Assembly: GCA_035319125.1 (NCBI GenBank)
Contig: DATHDG010000013.1
Span: 1 to 64,000, forward strand
DNA: 64,000 nt
Origin: Fen-1308 sp035319125
GTDB lineage: Bacteria; Nitrospirota; Thermodesulfovibrionia; Thermodesulfovibrionales; Dissulfurispiraceae
Reading direction: 5' to 3'
Below are positions 1 through 9,329 of the stretch, piece after piece. The position numbers and the translations under genes were made by a program. A model generated the notes under the pieces. The model was not told the DNA's origin and made no database searches. It was given only the letters and a program-made list of their open reading frames with translations. Positions within the stretch are counted from its first letter, which is position 1. Each line of letters begins with the position of its first letter.

Positions 1-1368
1 TGCCATCTTCCCACTTGGCAGGTTCATCTTCCTGAGCTTTCTGAATATTTCGTACGCAACTGTGCGCGCTGACTTCACGAAGCCTTTGCCCTCGCAGTAT
101 GGGCACTGCTCGCATAGTACCCTGCCGAGGCTTTCCCTGACGCGTTTCCTGGTCATCTGGATTATGCCAAGCTCAGATATATTGTAAATGGTGCTCTTGG
201 CGCGGTCCTTTTTCATAGCTTCGACAAGGGCATTGAAAACCTTTTCCCTGTTTTCCGGCTTTTCCATGTCGATGAAATCCATGATTATTATGCCACCCAG
301 ATTTCTCAGCCTTATCTGATAGGCTGTCTCTTTCACGGCTTCAAGGTTGGTCTTAAGTATTGTGTCTTCCAGACTCTCTTTTCCTACGAACTTGCCGGTA
401 TTTACGTCTATAACTGTCATGGCTTCAGTCTGGTCGATTATTATATATCCTCCTGATTTGAGCCAAACTTTGCGCTCAAGAGCCCGAGATACGTCAAGCT
501 CTATAGCAAAGGCGTCAAATATCGGTTCTCTCCCCTCATACAACTCGATACGTTCAAGCAATCTCGGGAAGTAGCTCTTCACAAACTCGCAAAGGCTCTC
601 GAACTCATCCGGCGAATCTATAACAAGCCTCGAAACCTCATGGCTCATGAAGTCCCTGATGCTTCTGAATACGAGATCGAGGTCGCTGTATAGGAGCACC
701 GGCGCCGACACCTTGTCTTTCTTCTTCTGTATGTTCTCCCATACAAGAAGGAGAAACTCCAGGTCGCGCTTGATCTCGTCAGCCGAGGCGTCCTCGCTGG
801 CAGTTCTCATGATTATGCCGAAGCCCTTCGGCTTTATTTCGTTTGCTATCGCCTTGAGCTGCTCCCTTGTCTCTTCCTTTTCAATCCTCCGTGATATGCC
901 GATATGCTCCACATTAGGCATAAGCACACAATATCTTCCCGGAAGCGTTACATAGGATGTAACTCGTGCGCCTTTGGTGCCCATCGGGTCCTTTGCCACT
1001 TGAACAAGAATTTCCTGGCCTTCCTGAATTAGTTCTTCTATAGGCAACGGTTTCGAGGTTTCGGTCGGAGTAGGCGGGTCATCCCGTTCTTCGTCATCTT
1101 CTGAATTGTTTTCCATAAAGGGCGCATAAAAATCGTCAATGTTGGGCATTATATCCGAAACATAGAGGAAGGCTGCCTTTTCGAGCCCGATATCAACAAA
1201 TGAAGACTGCATTCCAGGCAGTATTTTTAATACCTTGCCTTTATAGACATTGCCCACAAGGCTGGTATCTTTCTTGCGTTCAATATATAATTCGACGACC
1301 TGTCCGCCTTCCAGCAGAGCGACCCTGCTCTCTTCCCTGGTAACATTAATTATGAGTTCACTTGTCAC
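1..1368 (-). CDS. rng: Ribonuclease G/E family protein (3' end outside window)
   Basis: Endoribonuclease that cuts single-stranded RNA during rRNA maturation and mRNA decay. The 456 codons present start with GTG at 1368, which overlaps the TGA of the upstream radical SAM gene (GTGA) and follows a GGAG about 6 nt away. An N-terminal S1-like domain (about residues 35-125) is interrupted by an acidic Asp/Glu-rich insert. Further on are the metal-binding catalytic segments of the family, VIDVNTGKFVG and IIIMDFIDM, and the zinc-link type motif CEQCPYCEGKG. Length and order fit RNase G rather than RNase E, but the C-terminus is missing, so an E-like tail cannot be excluded. Co-transcription with the radical SAM gene is a common arrangement in delta-type bacteria (from memory). 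Confidence 0.93.
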   Translation of the reverse strand, partial: MTSELIINVTREESRVALLEGGQVVELYIERKKDTSLVGNVYKGKVLKILPGMQSSFVDIGLEKAAFLYVSDIMPNIDDFYAPFMENNSEDDEERDDPPTPTETSKPLPIEELIQEGQEILVQVAKDPMGTKGARVTSYVTLPGRYCVLMPNVEHIGISRRIEKEETREQLKAIANEIKPKGFGIIMRTASEDASADEIKRDLEFLLLVWENIQKKKDKVSAPVLLYSDLDLVFRSIRDFMSHEVSRLVIDSPDEFESLCEFVKSYFPRLLERIELYEGREPIFDAFAIELDVSRALERKVWLKSGGYIIIDQTEAMTVIDVNTGKFVGKESLEDTILKTNLEAVKETAYQIRLRNLGGIIIMDFIDMEKPENREKVFNALVEAMKKDRAKSTIYNISELGIIQMTRKRVRESLGRVLCEQCPYCEGKGFVKSARTVAYEIFRKLRKMNLPSGKMA

Positions 1369-3890
1369 AGTGGCTCCTTCCACTCATCGATGCCGACTTC
1401 TCGTCCGAACATGCGCATCCGAACAATTGAGAGCTCTTCCTTTTTCATGCCGAAGAGTACCTCGGATATTTCACTAAGCCTTATCTTCACATCATCCTGA
1501 TCTCTCAGAACCAATTTAAATGCCCAAACCAGATCATGCCCGAATATACGACGGAAATGCCCATTTACAATTTCTAATTTCTTGACAGATTCTACGCAAG
1601 GCCGAATGTCCACTTCCTTGCTTTCGCGCTGGACAAGCAGGTTCCCAAAGGCTCCGGGTAGATTGGGAGCGGCAGTGTCGACTCCAACGGCAACTTCTTT
1701 CCGGACGCCAATGACATATTCGTATCTTGTTACAAATCCAGTTAACGAAGGCCTGTTATCTTCAATAATCGACATCCTGGCGATCTTCAGGCCTTCAGGT
1801 AAAGTTCCATTCAATTTTACACCATATAATTCTACATCAAACGGGGTGAAGACCTCCATGTCGAAATACTCCTTGAGCCCAGCTACCCCGACATTTAGTG
1901 GCGGGCCAAAGGATAGGCTTGGTTTGGGGTGAAATCCCTTGGAGTAGTCGAACGGGATATTGGCCCTTCGCAAGGCTCTTGTGATTGCAGTCAAAAGTTC
2001 CAGGTGGGACAGATAGCGAAGGCTGCCTGTTTTGGAGAACTCAACTCTCACGCGGACCTTTGGCTTGATATTGCAGCCAACAGGCTGATTAGCTGACCCA
2101 TTTTGCCTCGACTCAGTATGACGCACTTCTGCAGTTGTGCCGGCCTCTTTGCATTTCAAACCGCAGGCTGTGCAGGCTTTTCTGCAGTCTGCTGTGGTTT
2201 TGCCCTCTATTGCTTTTCTGTATTCGTTGTAGAGGAAGGGTTTCTCGACACCGACGTCTATTTGGTCCCAAGGCAAGGGATCGTCTTCTGCGAATATTTT
2301 CTCAGCATACGCGGCGCCATTAATCCCGACAGCTTCCATTGCCTGCATCCATTTGGAGAAATCGAAGAATTCGGTCCATCCGTCGAGCCTGCAACCCAGT
2401 CTCCAGGCTGTTTCGATCAAATCGGCAAGTTTTTCATCACCTCTCGCAAACACAGCCTCCAAGAAACTCATCTCTTCATTGTGTCCTTTATATTTGAACT
2501 TTTTTGCATTTATTGAATGTCTCAAAAAAGCTAATTTCTGTCGCATGTCTTCCAGGCTTATCTGTCCGTACCATTGAAATGGCGTGTGTGGCTTTGGAAT
2601 AAAAGGGGATACTGTAATGTTGATATTGACGAATTTCCCGCTCTTTCCCTTGGCAATCCTTAAGGCCTTCATCGCCATTTCATTGATTGCCTCAAGATCT
2701 TCATTGTGCTCTGTTGGCAAGCCGATCATGAAGTACAATTTAAGGGTAAGCCATCCTGCATCAAAAAGAGCGTGCAATGCGCGTTCATAGTCATTATCAG
2801 TAAAGTCCTTGTTTATTACGCTCCGCAGACGTTCTGTTGCAGCCTCCGGCGCCATAGTAAATCCGGTTTTTCTTACTGATTTGATTTCGTTCAGAACTGC
2901 CTTGTCTACAGATGCAACCCTCAGAGATGGAAGCGCTACAGCAATGCGGGAGGAGCGATATTTACTATTGAAAGCAGTTATTAAGGGAAGCAGACAACTA
3001 TAATCCCCGGCGCTAAGCGATGCAAAAGAAACTTCATCATATCCGGTGTTGTTTAATGCCCTTTCTGCGATTTCCAGAACTCTTTCCGGGCTTCTTTCTC
3101 TCAGGGGCCTGTAAATTACGCCGGCCTGGCAGAACCTGCAGCCCATTGTACAGCCTCTGGCGACTTCAATGCTGATGCGATCATGGACTATCTGGGTGTA
3201 CGGCACTATTTGATGTTCCGGAAATGAAGCTGCATCGAGATCCTTTATGAAGCGGCGTTTGACGCGCATGGATTTTTTATGAAGAACAGGCACGTAAAAA
3301 CCTTCAATGAGCGATATTTTTTGCAGGAGTTCTTCTCTGGATCCCCCGCCTGCTTTCCAGAGGTTCACCACTTCGGAAAGTTCAACTATTGCTTCTTCAC
3401 CGTCTCCGATTAGAAAAGCATCTATAAATGGCGACATTGGAGCAGGATTTACAGTCGAGGGCCCGCCGGCAACTATTAAAGGCAAAGGTTTTGCAAATGT
3501 CATCCTTTCGGCAGTCCTCAGTGGAATTGATGCCAGATCGAGCATGTCGAGAACAGTTGTGTAGGAGAGTTCGTATTGAAGGCTGAATCCTACAATATCG
3601 AACTCAGCCAATGGAGTGCCGGATTCCAGCGAGGCCAAGTGAACTTTTTCTTTCTTCAGATATTGATGCATGTCAGTCCATGGTGCAAATACACGCTCGG
3701 CTGCTGCAAATGGCAGACCATTGATAATGTCATAAAGCATGCGCAGTCCAAGGTGCGACATGCCGACCTCGTAGGTGTCAGGAAAAGCAAGGGCAAAGCG
3801 AACAGATAATGGCCCGTCTTTCTTTATCACGTTGAATTCGTTGTCAATATAGCGGCTTGGTTTTTGAAAATTCGCAAAGTTCATCCTCAT
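1365..3890 (-). CDS. TIGR03960-type radical SAM protein fused to TIGR03936/DUF2344 domain
   Basis: An 841-aa two-part protein. The N-terminal two thirds are a B12-binding-like plus radical SAM module with the cluster motif CTMGCRFC (CX3CX2C) and GLPTEHNEDL typical of this family. The C-terminal third, from about residue 625 (beginning VRVRVEFSKTGSLRYLSHLE), is the TIGR03936/DUF2344 domain that is a separate gene in some genomes. The linker carries Cys pairs (CRKACTACGLKCKE) that could hold another metal. The substrate is unknown; tight conservation next to rng hints at an RNA-related role, which is only inference. Start at ATG 3890; ATG 3884 is an alternative because no Shine-Dalgarno separates them. 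Confidence 0.9.
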   Translation of the reverse strand: MRMNFANFQKPSRYIDNEFNVIKKDGPLSVRFALAFPDTYEVGMSHLGLRMLYDIINGLPFAAAERVFAPWTDMHQYLKKEKVHLASLESGTPLAEFDIVGFSLQYELSYTTVLDMLDLASIPLRTAERMTFAKPLPLIVAGGPSTVNPAPMSPFIDAFLIGDGEEAIVELSEVVNLWKAGGGSREELLQKISLIEGFYVPVLHKKSMRVKRRFIKDLDAASFPEHQIVPYTQIVHDRISIEVARGCTMGCRFCQAGVIYRPLRERSPERVLEIAERALNNTGYDEVSFASLSAGDYSCLLPLITAFNSKYRSSRIAVALPSLRVASVDKAVLNEIKSVRKTGFTMAPEAATERLRSVINKDFTDNDYERALHALFDAGWLTLKLYFMIGLPTEHNEDLEAINEMAMKALRIAKGKSGKFVNINITVSPFIPKPHTPFQWYGQISLEDMRQKLAFLRHSINAKKFKYKGHNEEMSFLEAVFARGDEKLADLIETAWRLGCRLDGWTEFFDFSKWMQAMEAVGINGAAYAEKIFAEDDPLPWDQIDVGVEKPFLYNEYRKAIEGKTTADCRKACTACGLKCKEAGTTAEVRHTESRQNGSANQPVGCNIKPKVRVRVEFSKTGSLRYLSHLELLTAITRALRRANIPFDYSKGFHPKPSLSFGPPLNVGVAGLKEYFDMEVFTPFDVELYGVKLNGTLPEGLKIARMSIIEDNRPSLTGFVTRYEYVIGVRKEVAVGVDTAAPNLPGAFGNLLVQRESKEVDIRPCVESVKKLEIVNGHFRRIFGHDLVWAFKLVLRDQDDVKIRLSEISEVLFGMKKEELSIVRMRMFGREVGIDEWKEPL

Positions 3891-3927
3891 AAAATAACAT
3901 CCGGAAAAGACTTAGGGCAAGGAAAGG

Positions 3928-3936
3928 TGGTACTAT
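3928..3936 (+). promoter_or_regulatory. Extended -10 promoter, probable leaderless start
   Basis: TGGTACTAT fits TGn-TAnnnT and ends 6 nt before ATG 3943, so transcription would begin at or next to the start codon. A purine-rich AAGGTGG at 3924-3930 lies 12 nt from the ATG, too far to be a good Shine-Dalgarno. No convincing -35 was seen. Confidence 0.4.
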
Positions 3937-3942
3937 ATATGC

Positions 3943-4734
3943 ATGAACTCTGCCGGCGCTATATGTAATTTCAAGTGCGTATCAGAGTGCGCTGCCAAGT
4001 GTTGCGGCGGTGCTACCATGATAACAATAGACGAAATCGTGCGACTGTACGATGCCTTTCCTATAACAATCGGTTTTAGAAAATACGCTCCGCTGGATGA
4101 AGGGCACGAAGCATTCCTTGAAGCAATAGGCACCAGGCTCGGTAAGTTCTATATTGTCGGAGACTTCATAGCTGGAAATTGGCGAAAAAACAGATGTTCA
4201 CGGCTGGGCTCTGATAATCTCTGTACTCTGCAAAAAGAAGGTCGAAAACCTTACCAATGCACAATAATGCCTTTTTGTGCAATTTATCCTGAAGAAAAGC
4301 AGAATATCGTTTTTTTATCTCAGCATGAATCAGCGTTCAGAAAATGCAGCGGATATGCTCCCGGCAGTGAAACTGAAAATGTTATATGGAAAGATGGGCG
4401 GTTTGTATCTGCGCAATATTCCGAAGCCTTTAGCCGCTTCAGGAGAGGCATGCTTAAACAGAGCGGTTTTATGAATAACTTGCTGGGTGAACTCAGAAAA
4501 CAGACTGTCTTTTCAAGGTTTCTTCTTGGGGATGGCATACTTGAAACGGCAATCCCTACGCATATGATCGTTCAGTTGTTGAATCTTGCCGGGCTTGAAA
4601 AGAATCTGCAAGACGACTTCGCACGCAGACAAAGGGCCTTTTGTCTTGAGGAGTTGAGATATTCTGACCAACGCATAGCAGTCTTTGAGGACAGCATTAT
4701 CGCCTTTAAGGGTCTCCAAAATGAATCATCATAG
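3943..4734 (+). CDS. YkgJ/UPF0153-like zinc- or iron-chelating cysteine cluster protein
   Basis: A 263-aa cytoplasmic protein with the Cys pattern of the YkgJ family: FKCVSECAAKCCGG at the N-terminus, then CSRLGSDNLC and YQCTIMPFCAIYP around residues 85-110. These Cys residues are expected to bind Zn or an Fe-S cluster; the biochemical role of the family is not settled. The C-terminal half (about 130-263) is helical and has no motif I recognise. It is divergent from the radical SAM gene and 60 nt upstream of the cinA-like gene. There is no good Shine-Dalgarno; see the extended -10 immediately before the ATG. Confidence 0.72.
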   Translation: MNSAGAICNFKCVSECAAKCCGGATMITIDEIVRLYDAFPITIGFRKYAPLDEGHEAFLEAIGTRLGKFYIVGDFIAGNWRKNRCSRLGSDNLCTLQKEGRKPYQCTIMPFCAIYPEEKQNIVFLSQHESAFRKCSGYAPGSETENVIWKDGRFVSAQYSEAFSRFRRGMLKQSGFMNNLLGELRKQTVFSRFLLGDGILETAIPTHMIVQLLNLAGLEKNLQDDFARRQRAFCLEELRYSDQRIAVFEDSIIAFKGLQNESS

Positions 4735-4778
4735 TTGAAGACAGTTACGCCTGTTGGTCATTTTGATAGACTAAAAAG

Positions 4779-4787
4779 TGATATAAT
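4779..4787 (+). promoter_or_regulatory. Extended -10 promoter (TGATATAAT), probable leaderless start
   Basis: A perfect extended -10 (TGn plus TATAAT at 4782-4787) ends 7 nt before ATG 4795, and no Shine-Dalgarno is present. Transcription should start at the ATG itself. The same nonamer occurs at 34464 and 43131. Confidence 0.6.
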
Positions 4788-4794
4788 TGGTCTG

Positions 4795-5529
4795 ATGGCA
4801 GCGTTAAATACAGCGGGCATAATAATTATCGGGGATGAGATATTGACCGGCAAGGTCCATGATTCAAACTCCTATTTCCTCGCTGGACAGCTGTGGTCCA
4901 ACGGCATAAATGTATGCCGTATCTCTGTGATACCGGATAACATCGATGATATTGCTCATGAGGTTGCCTTGTTTTCTGAGCTGTACGATCATGTTTTTAC
5001 GTCCGGCGGGATTGGGCCAACTCATGACGATGTGACCATAGATGGGATATCCAAGGCTTTCGGTGTGCGAACTGTGATAAGCGGTTTGCTGAAGGGCATT
5101 CTGGAAAAGCGCTATACAACTCTTACAGCCGAACAGATTAAAATGGCTGCAATCCCTGAAGGGGCCGAACTTATCTCAGATGGTAACCTGAGATTTCCGC
5201 TGATCAAGTTCCGGAATGTCTATGTTTTCCCGGGAATACCGCAGTTGCTTGTGACCAAGTATCATGCCGTCGAGCACCGCTTTAACGGTCCAAAGAAATT
5301 TTTGACTAGAATTTATTATAAAGAATCGGAATCTGCACTTGCAGTAAGTCTGAATGAAGTTGTTGCAGCTGTTAAGGAAGTCAAGATCGGCTCTTATCCA
5401 GTTCTTGACAATCAGAACTATTCTGTAATGGTTACTTTGGAATCAACAGATAATCAAGTGCTGGAAGCAGCAGTGGCGCTGTTGATTGAAAAAGCACCTG
5501 GGAATAAAGTCGAGAAGGTTGTCAGGTAA
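4795..5529 (+). CDS. CinA-type molybdopterin-binding (MoaB/Mog) domain protein
   Basis: A 244-aa protein matching the N-terminal CinA/MoaB domain: GDEILTGKVHDSNSYFLA, the RISVIPDN segment, and TSGGIGPTHDDVT, the nucleotide/molybdopterin-binding loop. The C-terminal nicotinamide-nucleotide amidase (PncC) domain of full CinA is absent, so it is the short form; ADP-ribose pyrophosphatase activity is reported for some relatives. An in-frame TTG at 4735, directly after the previous stop, would add 20 unconserved residues. I chose ATG 4795 because homology begins there and an extended -10 sits 7 nt before it. Confidence 0.82.
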   Translation: MAALNTAGIIIIGDEILTGKVHDSNSYFLAGQLWSNGINVCRISVIPDNIDDIAHEVALFSELYDHVFTSGGIGPTHDDVTIDGISKAFGVRTVISGLLKGILEKRYTTLTAEQIKMAAIPEGAELISDGNLRFPLIKFRNVYVFPGIPQLLVTKYHAVEHRFNGPKKFLTRIYYKESESALAVSLNEVVAAVKEVKIGSYPVLDNQNYSVMVTLESTDNQVLEAAVALLIEKAPGNKVEKVVR

Positions 5530-5582
5530 CCCTGGCTGCGAAGAAATCTCTTATTAGCTGTCTATCATTTGGGAGTTAAGTA

Positions 5583-6320
5583 ATGAGCGAACTGGACAAA
5601 AGGCTTGAAGAGGCAACGCGTCAACGGCAGGCAGTTCTGGATAAAGACAAAAGTCATAAAGATTCTGATAACAAATTTTTGAAAGCCATGAAACCGCTGC
5701 ACGAGTATTCTTCTATTGCGGTGGTTTTGCTGGTGGCTCTTGCGGCAGTGGTGGGAATGCAATATGTCAAGCCTCAGGCGCCACAAACATTGATAACCGC
5801 AACCCTCCCTCATAATGAAGACCAAAGGACTTTGCAGGTGCCCTCTGATAATAAATCTGTAGGGAAAGAAGCCGGCAAAATTGAAAGTAAAGCAAAGATT
5901 GATTCCAGAGTTGATGTCATTGCTAAGCTTTCAGGTGCAGAACATACGGTCCGCATGACTGAGGATGTAAACGCATTTATATCACGAATGGAAACGGCCT
6001 TCGAAAAGGGGGATCTGGCAGCTTACCTTTCCTGTTATTCGCAGTTGGCGGTGGAGAATGGCATGGATTATCAGGGCATCCGAGATTATTATAAGGCCTT
6101 TTTTAAGAAAGGCCGGATCCGAATGGCTATGGGGAATATGATAATAAGTAAAGAGAGGACAGCAGTCGCAGTGAGCGGACTGTACACTCTAAAGACTGGA
6201 CCTGATGGAGCGACTGCTAAAGTCGTAAGAGGGACTTATAGTATGCTCCTGGTTAAACTGAACGGAACGCTTAAGATACGAGATTACAAGCATGCCGACA
6301 GTAAGCAGCATACTGAATAA
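5583..6320 (+). CDS. Membrane-anchored protein with C-terminal NTF2/SnoaL-like domain
   Basis: A 245-aa hypothetical protein with a charged cytoplasmic N-terminus (residues 1-40), one transmembrane helix (about 44-62), a Lys/Gln-rich linker, and a C-terminal domain (about 130-240). That domain has the layout of NTF2-like folds: an opening helix MTEDVNAFISRMETAFEKGDL, then GIRDYYKAFFKKG and alternating beta strands. A GGGAG precedes the ATG at good spacing. Such domains often serve as periplasmic ligand-binding modules. No catalytic residues can be assigned, and the fold call is by pattern only. Confidence 0.6.
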   Translation: MSELDKRLEEATRQRQAVLDKDKSHKDSDNKFLKAMKPLHEYSSIAVVLLVALAAVVGMQYVKPQAPQTLITATLPHNEDQRTLQVPSDNKSVGKEAGKIESKAKIDSRVDVIAKLSGAEHTVRMTEDVNAFISRMETAFEKGDLAAYLSCYSQLAVENGMDYQGIRDYYKAFFKKGRIRMAMGNMIISKERTAVAVSGLYTLKTGPDGATAKVVRGTYSMLLVKLNGTLKIRDYKHADSKQHTE

Positions 6321-6672
6321 TATTTTTTCAATGCTGCCTTCTTTAAGCGTTATGCCGGATAACTAGTGTTCGTATAAGAACCATATAGACTTAACTGGTT
6401 ACGATTTTTCATGGTGTGAGATGCTGTGCCGTCTTTTTAAATGCCGGCTTTGAGGTCATTTTCTCCGGGATGGATAACCAGAAATTCTTGCATTCGTGTC
6501 TGAGTGGTAGAATTAATGCAGCATTCTTATGATTGCATTTGGCCAGTTGCGGCGAAAAAAAAGCTAACTTTTTGGTAATATCTGATGCCAGGTTTATTAC
6601 GGCATCAGGGTGTTCGCTTTCACATGGGACTAAAGTCAGGGATCGGTATATTAAGGAGATCGAGGAGGGCAA
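6321..6672. other. Intergenic region, 352 bp
   Basis: No credible gene on either strand. It is AT-rich near 6530-6580 and holds one perfect inverted repeat (6582-6608). The last 20 bases contain the Shine-Dalgarno of the epimerase gene. Confidence 0.6.
6582..6608. repeat. 8-bp perfect inverted repeat (hairpin or operator)
   Basis: CTGATGCC at 6582-6589 and GGCATCAG at 6601-6608 flank an 11-nt AT-rich spacer, about 65 bp before the epimerase start. There is no T-run after it, so it is not an obvious terminator. An operator or 5'-UTR hairpin is possible. Confidence 0.4.
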
Positions 6673-7689
6673 ATGAATAAAAAAATTCTTGTCACGGGTG
6701 CCGCCGGATTTATCGGAACCAGTCTGAGCGCCAGGCTGCTGGACCGTGGCGATGAGGTTTCCGGGCTCGATAACATCAATGACTATTATGATATCAAGCT
6801 GAAACTTGCGAGGCTGAAAAGACTTGAAGGTCGAAAAGGCTTCCGCTTTGTCAAGTTGGATTTGCAGGACAGAGTTGGTATTGCGAAGCTTTTCGCTGAA
6901 AGCGGCTTTGATGTGGTAGTCAATCTTGCTGCCCAGGCCGGTGTCAGGTATTCCCTGAAGAATCCATATTCTTACATAGACAGCAATATAGTAGGATTTC
7001 TGAATGTGCTTGAAGGCTGTAGACATAATAATGTAGGCCATCTGGTTTTTGCATCATCCAGTTCAGTATATGGCGCCAATACTAAAATGCCTTTTTCAGT
7101 TCACGACAATGTTGACCACCCTGTATCCCTATATGCAGCCACCAAGAAAGCAAATGAGCTCATGGCACATACATATGCGAGCCTTTACAAAATACCGGCC
7201 ACAGGCCTTCGCTTTTTTACAGTATACGGCCCATGGGGAAGACCTGATATGGCGCTCTTTCTGTTTACTAAGGCAATAGTCGAAAAGAAGCCTATTGATG
7301 TCTTCAACTATGGTAAGATGCGCAGGGATTTCACTTATATAGACGATATTGTTGAAGGGGTGATCAGAGTCATCGACCTTGTGCCTGCTCCAAATCTGAG
7401 ATGGAGTGGCGACTGCCCGGATTCGGCTACCAGTTATGCGCCTTACAGGTTATACAATATCGGGAATAACAATCCGGTCGAACTGCTTAAGTTTATAGAA
7501 GTCCTCGAATCGGCAATCGGCATGAAGGCTGAAAAGAATATGATGCCCATCCAGGCTGGGGACGTGCCTGCGACTTATGCTGATGTCGACGATCTGATGA
7601 AAGATACTGGATTCAAACCGGCCACTTCAATCGAAGATGGAATCGGCAAGTTCGTTGAGTGGTACAAGGAATACTATAGCATTAAGTAA
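6673..7689 (+). CDS. NAD-dependent epimerase, UDP-glucuronate 4-epimerase (CapI-like)
   Basis: A 338-aa short-chain dehydrogenase/reductase of the extended type, acting on nucleotide sugars for polysaccharide synthesis. It shows the NAD-binding TGAAGFIG (residues 8-15), the CapI-like DNINDYYDIKLK segment, the catalytic SSSVYG and Y-x3-K in SLYAATKKANE, and GLRFFTVYGPWGRPDMAL. The last segments are typical of UDP-glucuronate epimerases that make UDP-galacturonate. Strong Shine-Dalgarno sequences (AAGGAG, GGAGGG) precede the ATG. It is monocistronic and ends 7 bp from the convergent HD-GYP gene. Substrate assignment rests on resemblance only. Confidence 0.85.
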   Translation: MNKKILVTGAAGFIGTSLSARLLDRGDEVSGLDNINDYYDIKLKLARLKRLEGRKGFRFVKLDLQDRVGIAKLFAESGFDVVVNLAAQAGVRYSLKNPYSYIDSNIVGFLNVLEGCRHNNVGHLVFASSSSVYGANTKMPFSVHDNVDHPVSLYAATKKANELMAHTYASLYKIPATGLRFFTVYGPWGRPDMALFLFTKAIVEKKPIDVFNYGKMRRDFTYIDDIVEGVIRVIDLVPAPNLRWSGDCPDSATSYAPYRLYNIGNNNPVELLKFIEVLESAIGMKAEKNMMPIQAGDVPATYADVDDLMKDTGFKPATSIEDGIGKFVEWYKEYYSIK

Positions 7690-7696
7690 GACGCAG

Positions 7697-8956
7697 TTAC
7701 TTTACGCGTCCGAGCATTTCTATGAAGGTTTTCAGGAGATCGCTGTCGTAATCGGCTTTTTCATGCATAAGCGTAGAGATGGCGTAAAATGGTGTAAACG
7801 CCGGCTTATAAGGCCTGTTTGTTATCAATGCGTCGTAGCTGTCGACAATAGACGCTATCCTGCCGGGCAGAGATATTTCCGTACCGGACAGGCCACGGGG
7901 ATAACCATTTCCGGAGAGTTTTTCATGGTGCTCTTTAAGAGCGGCGATTGATTCATAAGAGATGCCATGATGGCTCTGCAAGAGTTTCTCCCCTTCCTGT
8001 ACATGCTTTTTTATGATTTCAAATTCTGATTCGCTGATCACTTCACGTTTATTGATCAGATCGCTATTGACAGCACTTTTGCCTATATCGTGAAGCAGTG
8101 TGCCTATGCCCAGGCGTTCTACCATTTCTCTGCTCATTCCGGCATTGATGCCCATGCCTATCGACATTACTGCCACATTTACCGAATGAGTATAAGTGTA
8201 ATAATCAAAGTGACGAATATCTATCAAATGGTAGAGGATGTCTCTGTTTCCAAAGACTGAATCAATTATAGCATTGACTTCTTCGCTTGAGGCCTTAATA
8301 ACCTCTGCGCTATGAGGATTCAAGAGAGCGTTCTGGACGGTCAGTTTCGAGTTTTCTTTAAGCAGAGTTGCAACTATCTTTGCATTTATCCGGTCTGATA
8401 CAGTCTTTAATTCAGTTGTGTGAAGCTTGAGATATTCTTTATAAAGAGGAATGTCTGTGTTATCTATCAGGATATCGCCCTTAATAGCCAGCAGTATGCT
8501 GCTTAGTCTGACAGGATATTTTTCAGATGCTTCGACATGAAGCCGGATATCTCCGTTATCGCGCGTATATAGATCGAAAGGAATTTCTGATGATGGTACA
8601 AGTGCATCCCGGTCTATCTGGAAAAAATCGTCCTGGTTAAAGGTTGATGCTTTCAGCTGTTGATAGGCCGGCGGTATTGTCTCTTTCTTTGCAGGAGACT
8701 GAGTACTGTTAGCGTCAGCAATGTATTCCTCAAACCTCTTCTTGTCGGCTGATCGTATATAAATGCCTCTGATGTCTTTCGTCATTATGATGTCGCGAGC
8801 TTTTCCGGTGTAAACAGTTCCTCTGAGAAACAGAGAAGTGATCTGTCCCCCGTGACGAAAATATATGTCTACCGGAAGGCGCGTGCCAGGAACGAGCATG
8901 CGCGCATCAACAGCGCGGTATAGGCGGGCATCGTTTTCATCAAGATCAGATGTCAT
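7697..8956 (-). CDS. HD-GYP domain cyclic-di-GMP phosphodiesterase
   Basis: A 419-aa cytoplasmic protein. The C-terminal HD-GYP domain (about 235-419) has the metal-binding HDIGK (from residue 289), HHEKLSGNGYP (from 343) and DSYDALI motifs, so it should hydrolyse c-di-GMP. The N-terminal 190 residues contain two similar segments (ALVPSSEIPFDLY and MLVPGTRLPVDIY), which suggests a duplicated beta-rich sensor or PilZ-like domain. It is divergent from nifA across a 373-bp gap and is one of two HD-GYP genes flanking nifA-parA. No Shine-Dalgarno is visible. A role in coupling c-di-GMP to nitrogen fixation is conjecture from position. Confidence 0.9.
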   Translation of the reverse strand: MTSDLDENDARLYRAVDARMLVPGTRLPVDIYFRHGGQITSLFLRGTVYTGKARDIIMTKDIRGIYIRSADKKRFEEYIADANSTQSPAKKETIPPAYQQLKASTFNQDDFFQIDRDALVPSSEIPFDLYTRDNGDIRLHVEASEKYPVRLSSILLAIKGDILIDNTDIPLYKEYLKLHTTELKTVSDRINAKIVATLLKENSKLTVQNALLNPHSAEVIKASSEEVNAIIDSVFGNRDILYHLIDIRHFDYYTYTHSVNVAVMSIGMGINAGMSREMVERLGIGTLLHDIGKSAVNSDLINKREVISESEFEIIKKHVQEGEKLLQSHHGISYESIAALKEHHEKLSGNGYPRGLSGTEISLPGRIASIVDSYDALITNRPYKPAFTPFYAISTLMHEKADYDSDLLKTFIEMLGRVK

Positions 8957-9329
8957 ATAAAAGCACGCTAAACATGTATCTTAATGTCGCAATGTAACTT
9001 ATAGATGTTAATGGATAAAGATAGCTTTCCGCAAGTCAGTAAACCCTCAAGCTTTCATGATCCGTTATCCATATCTTGGCCTGTTCTGAGTGCAAACGCA
9101 AAGCTTCCCACTATGGATTCTTTATGATATCAAGGCCAAAGGACACATCTGCGCGTTGTTTCACATGATACTTTCAACGCAGTATTTGCAATGGCTTTTG
9201 GAGCCATACGTTGATTTTGTACCACATATTTGTATGCAAATAATGATGATTGGGGTTACATAAGGTTTCCTACATTTGCGTCAAGTATCTTTACAATTTT
9301 GTTGCAATTTCATTAGACTAACAAGCACT
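8957..9329. other. Divergent intergenic region between HD-GYP gene and nifA
   Basis: No gene is visible in this 373 bp. It must hold the promoters of both flanking genes. A 6-bp inverted repeat ATGGCT/AGCCAT (9191-9207) could bind a regulator. TTTACA followed after 18 bp by TAGACT, about 10 nt before nifA, is a possible but weak sigma-70 promoter. No sigma-54 -24/-12 element was found here. Confidence 0.45.

Noticed and set aside
6409..7041. 210-aa minus-strand reading frame over the epimerase start
   Set aside because: No homology-like motifs, no ribosome-binding site, and it mostly mirrors the epimerase gene.
9061..9110. TTGGCCTG...GTGC as a sigma-54 promoter for nifA
   Set aside because: Spacing between the GG and GC elements is two bases too long, and sigma-54 tolerates little change.
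9061..9140. ACGCAAAGC resembling the core of a GEMM c-di-GMP riboswitch near HD-GYP and nifA
   Set aside because: The flanking P1 stem, the tetraloop helix and the receptor hairpin of GEMM cannot be drawn; the match is limited to nine bases.
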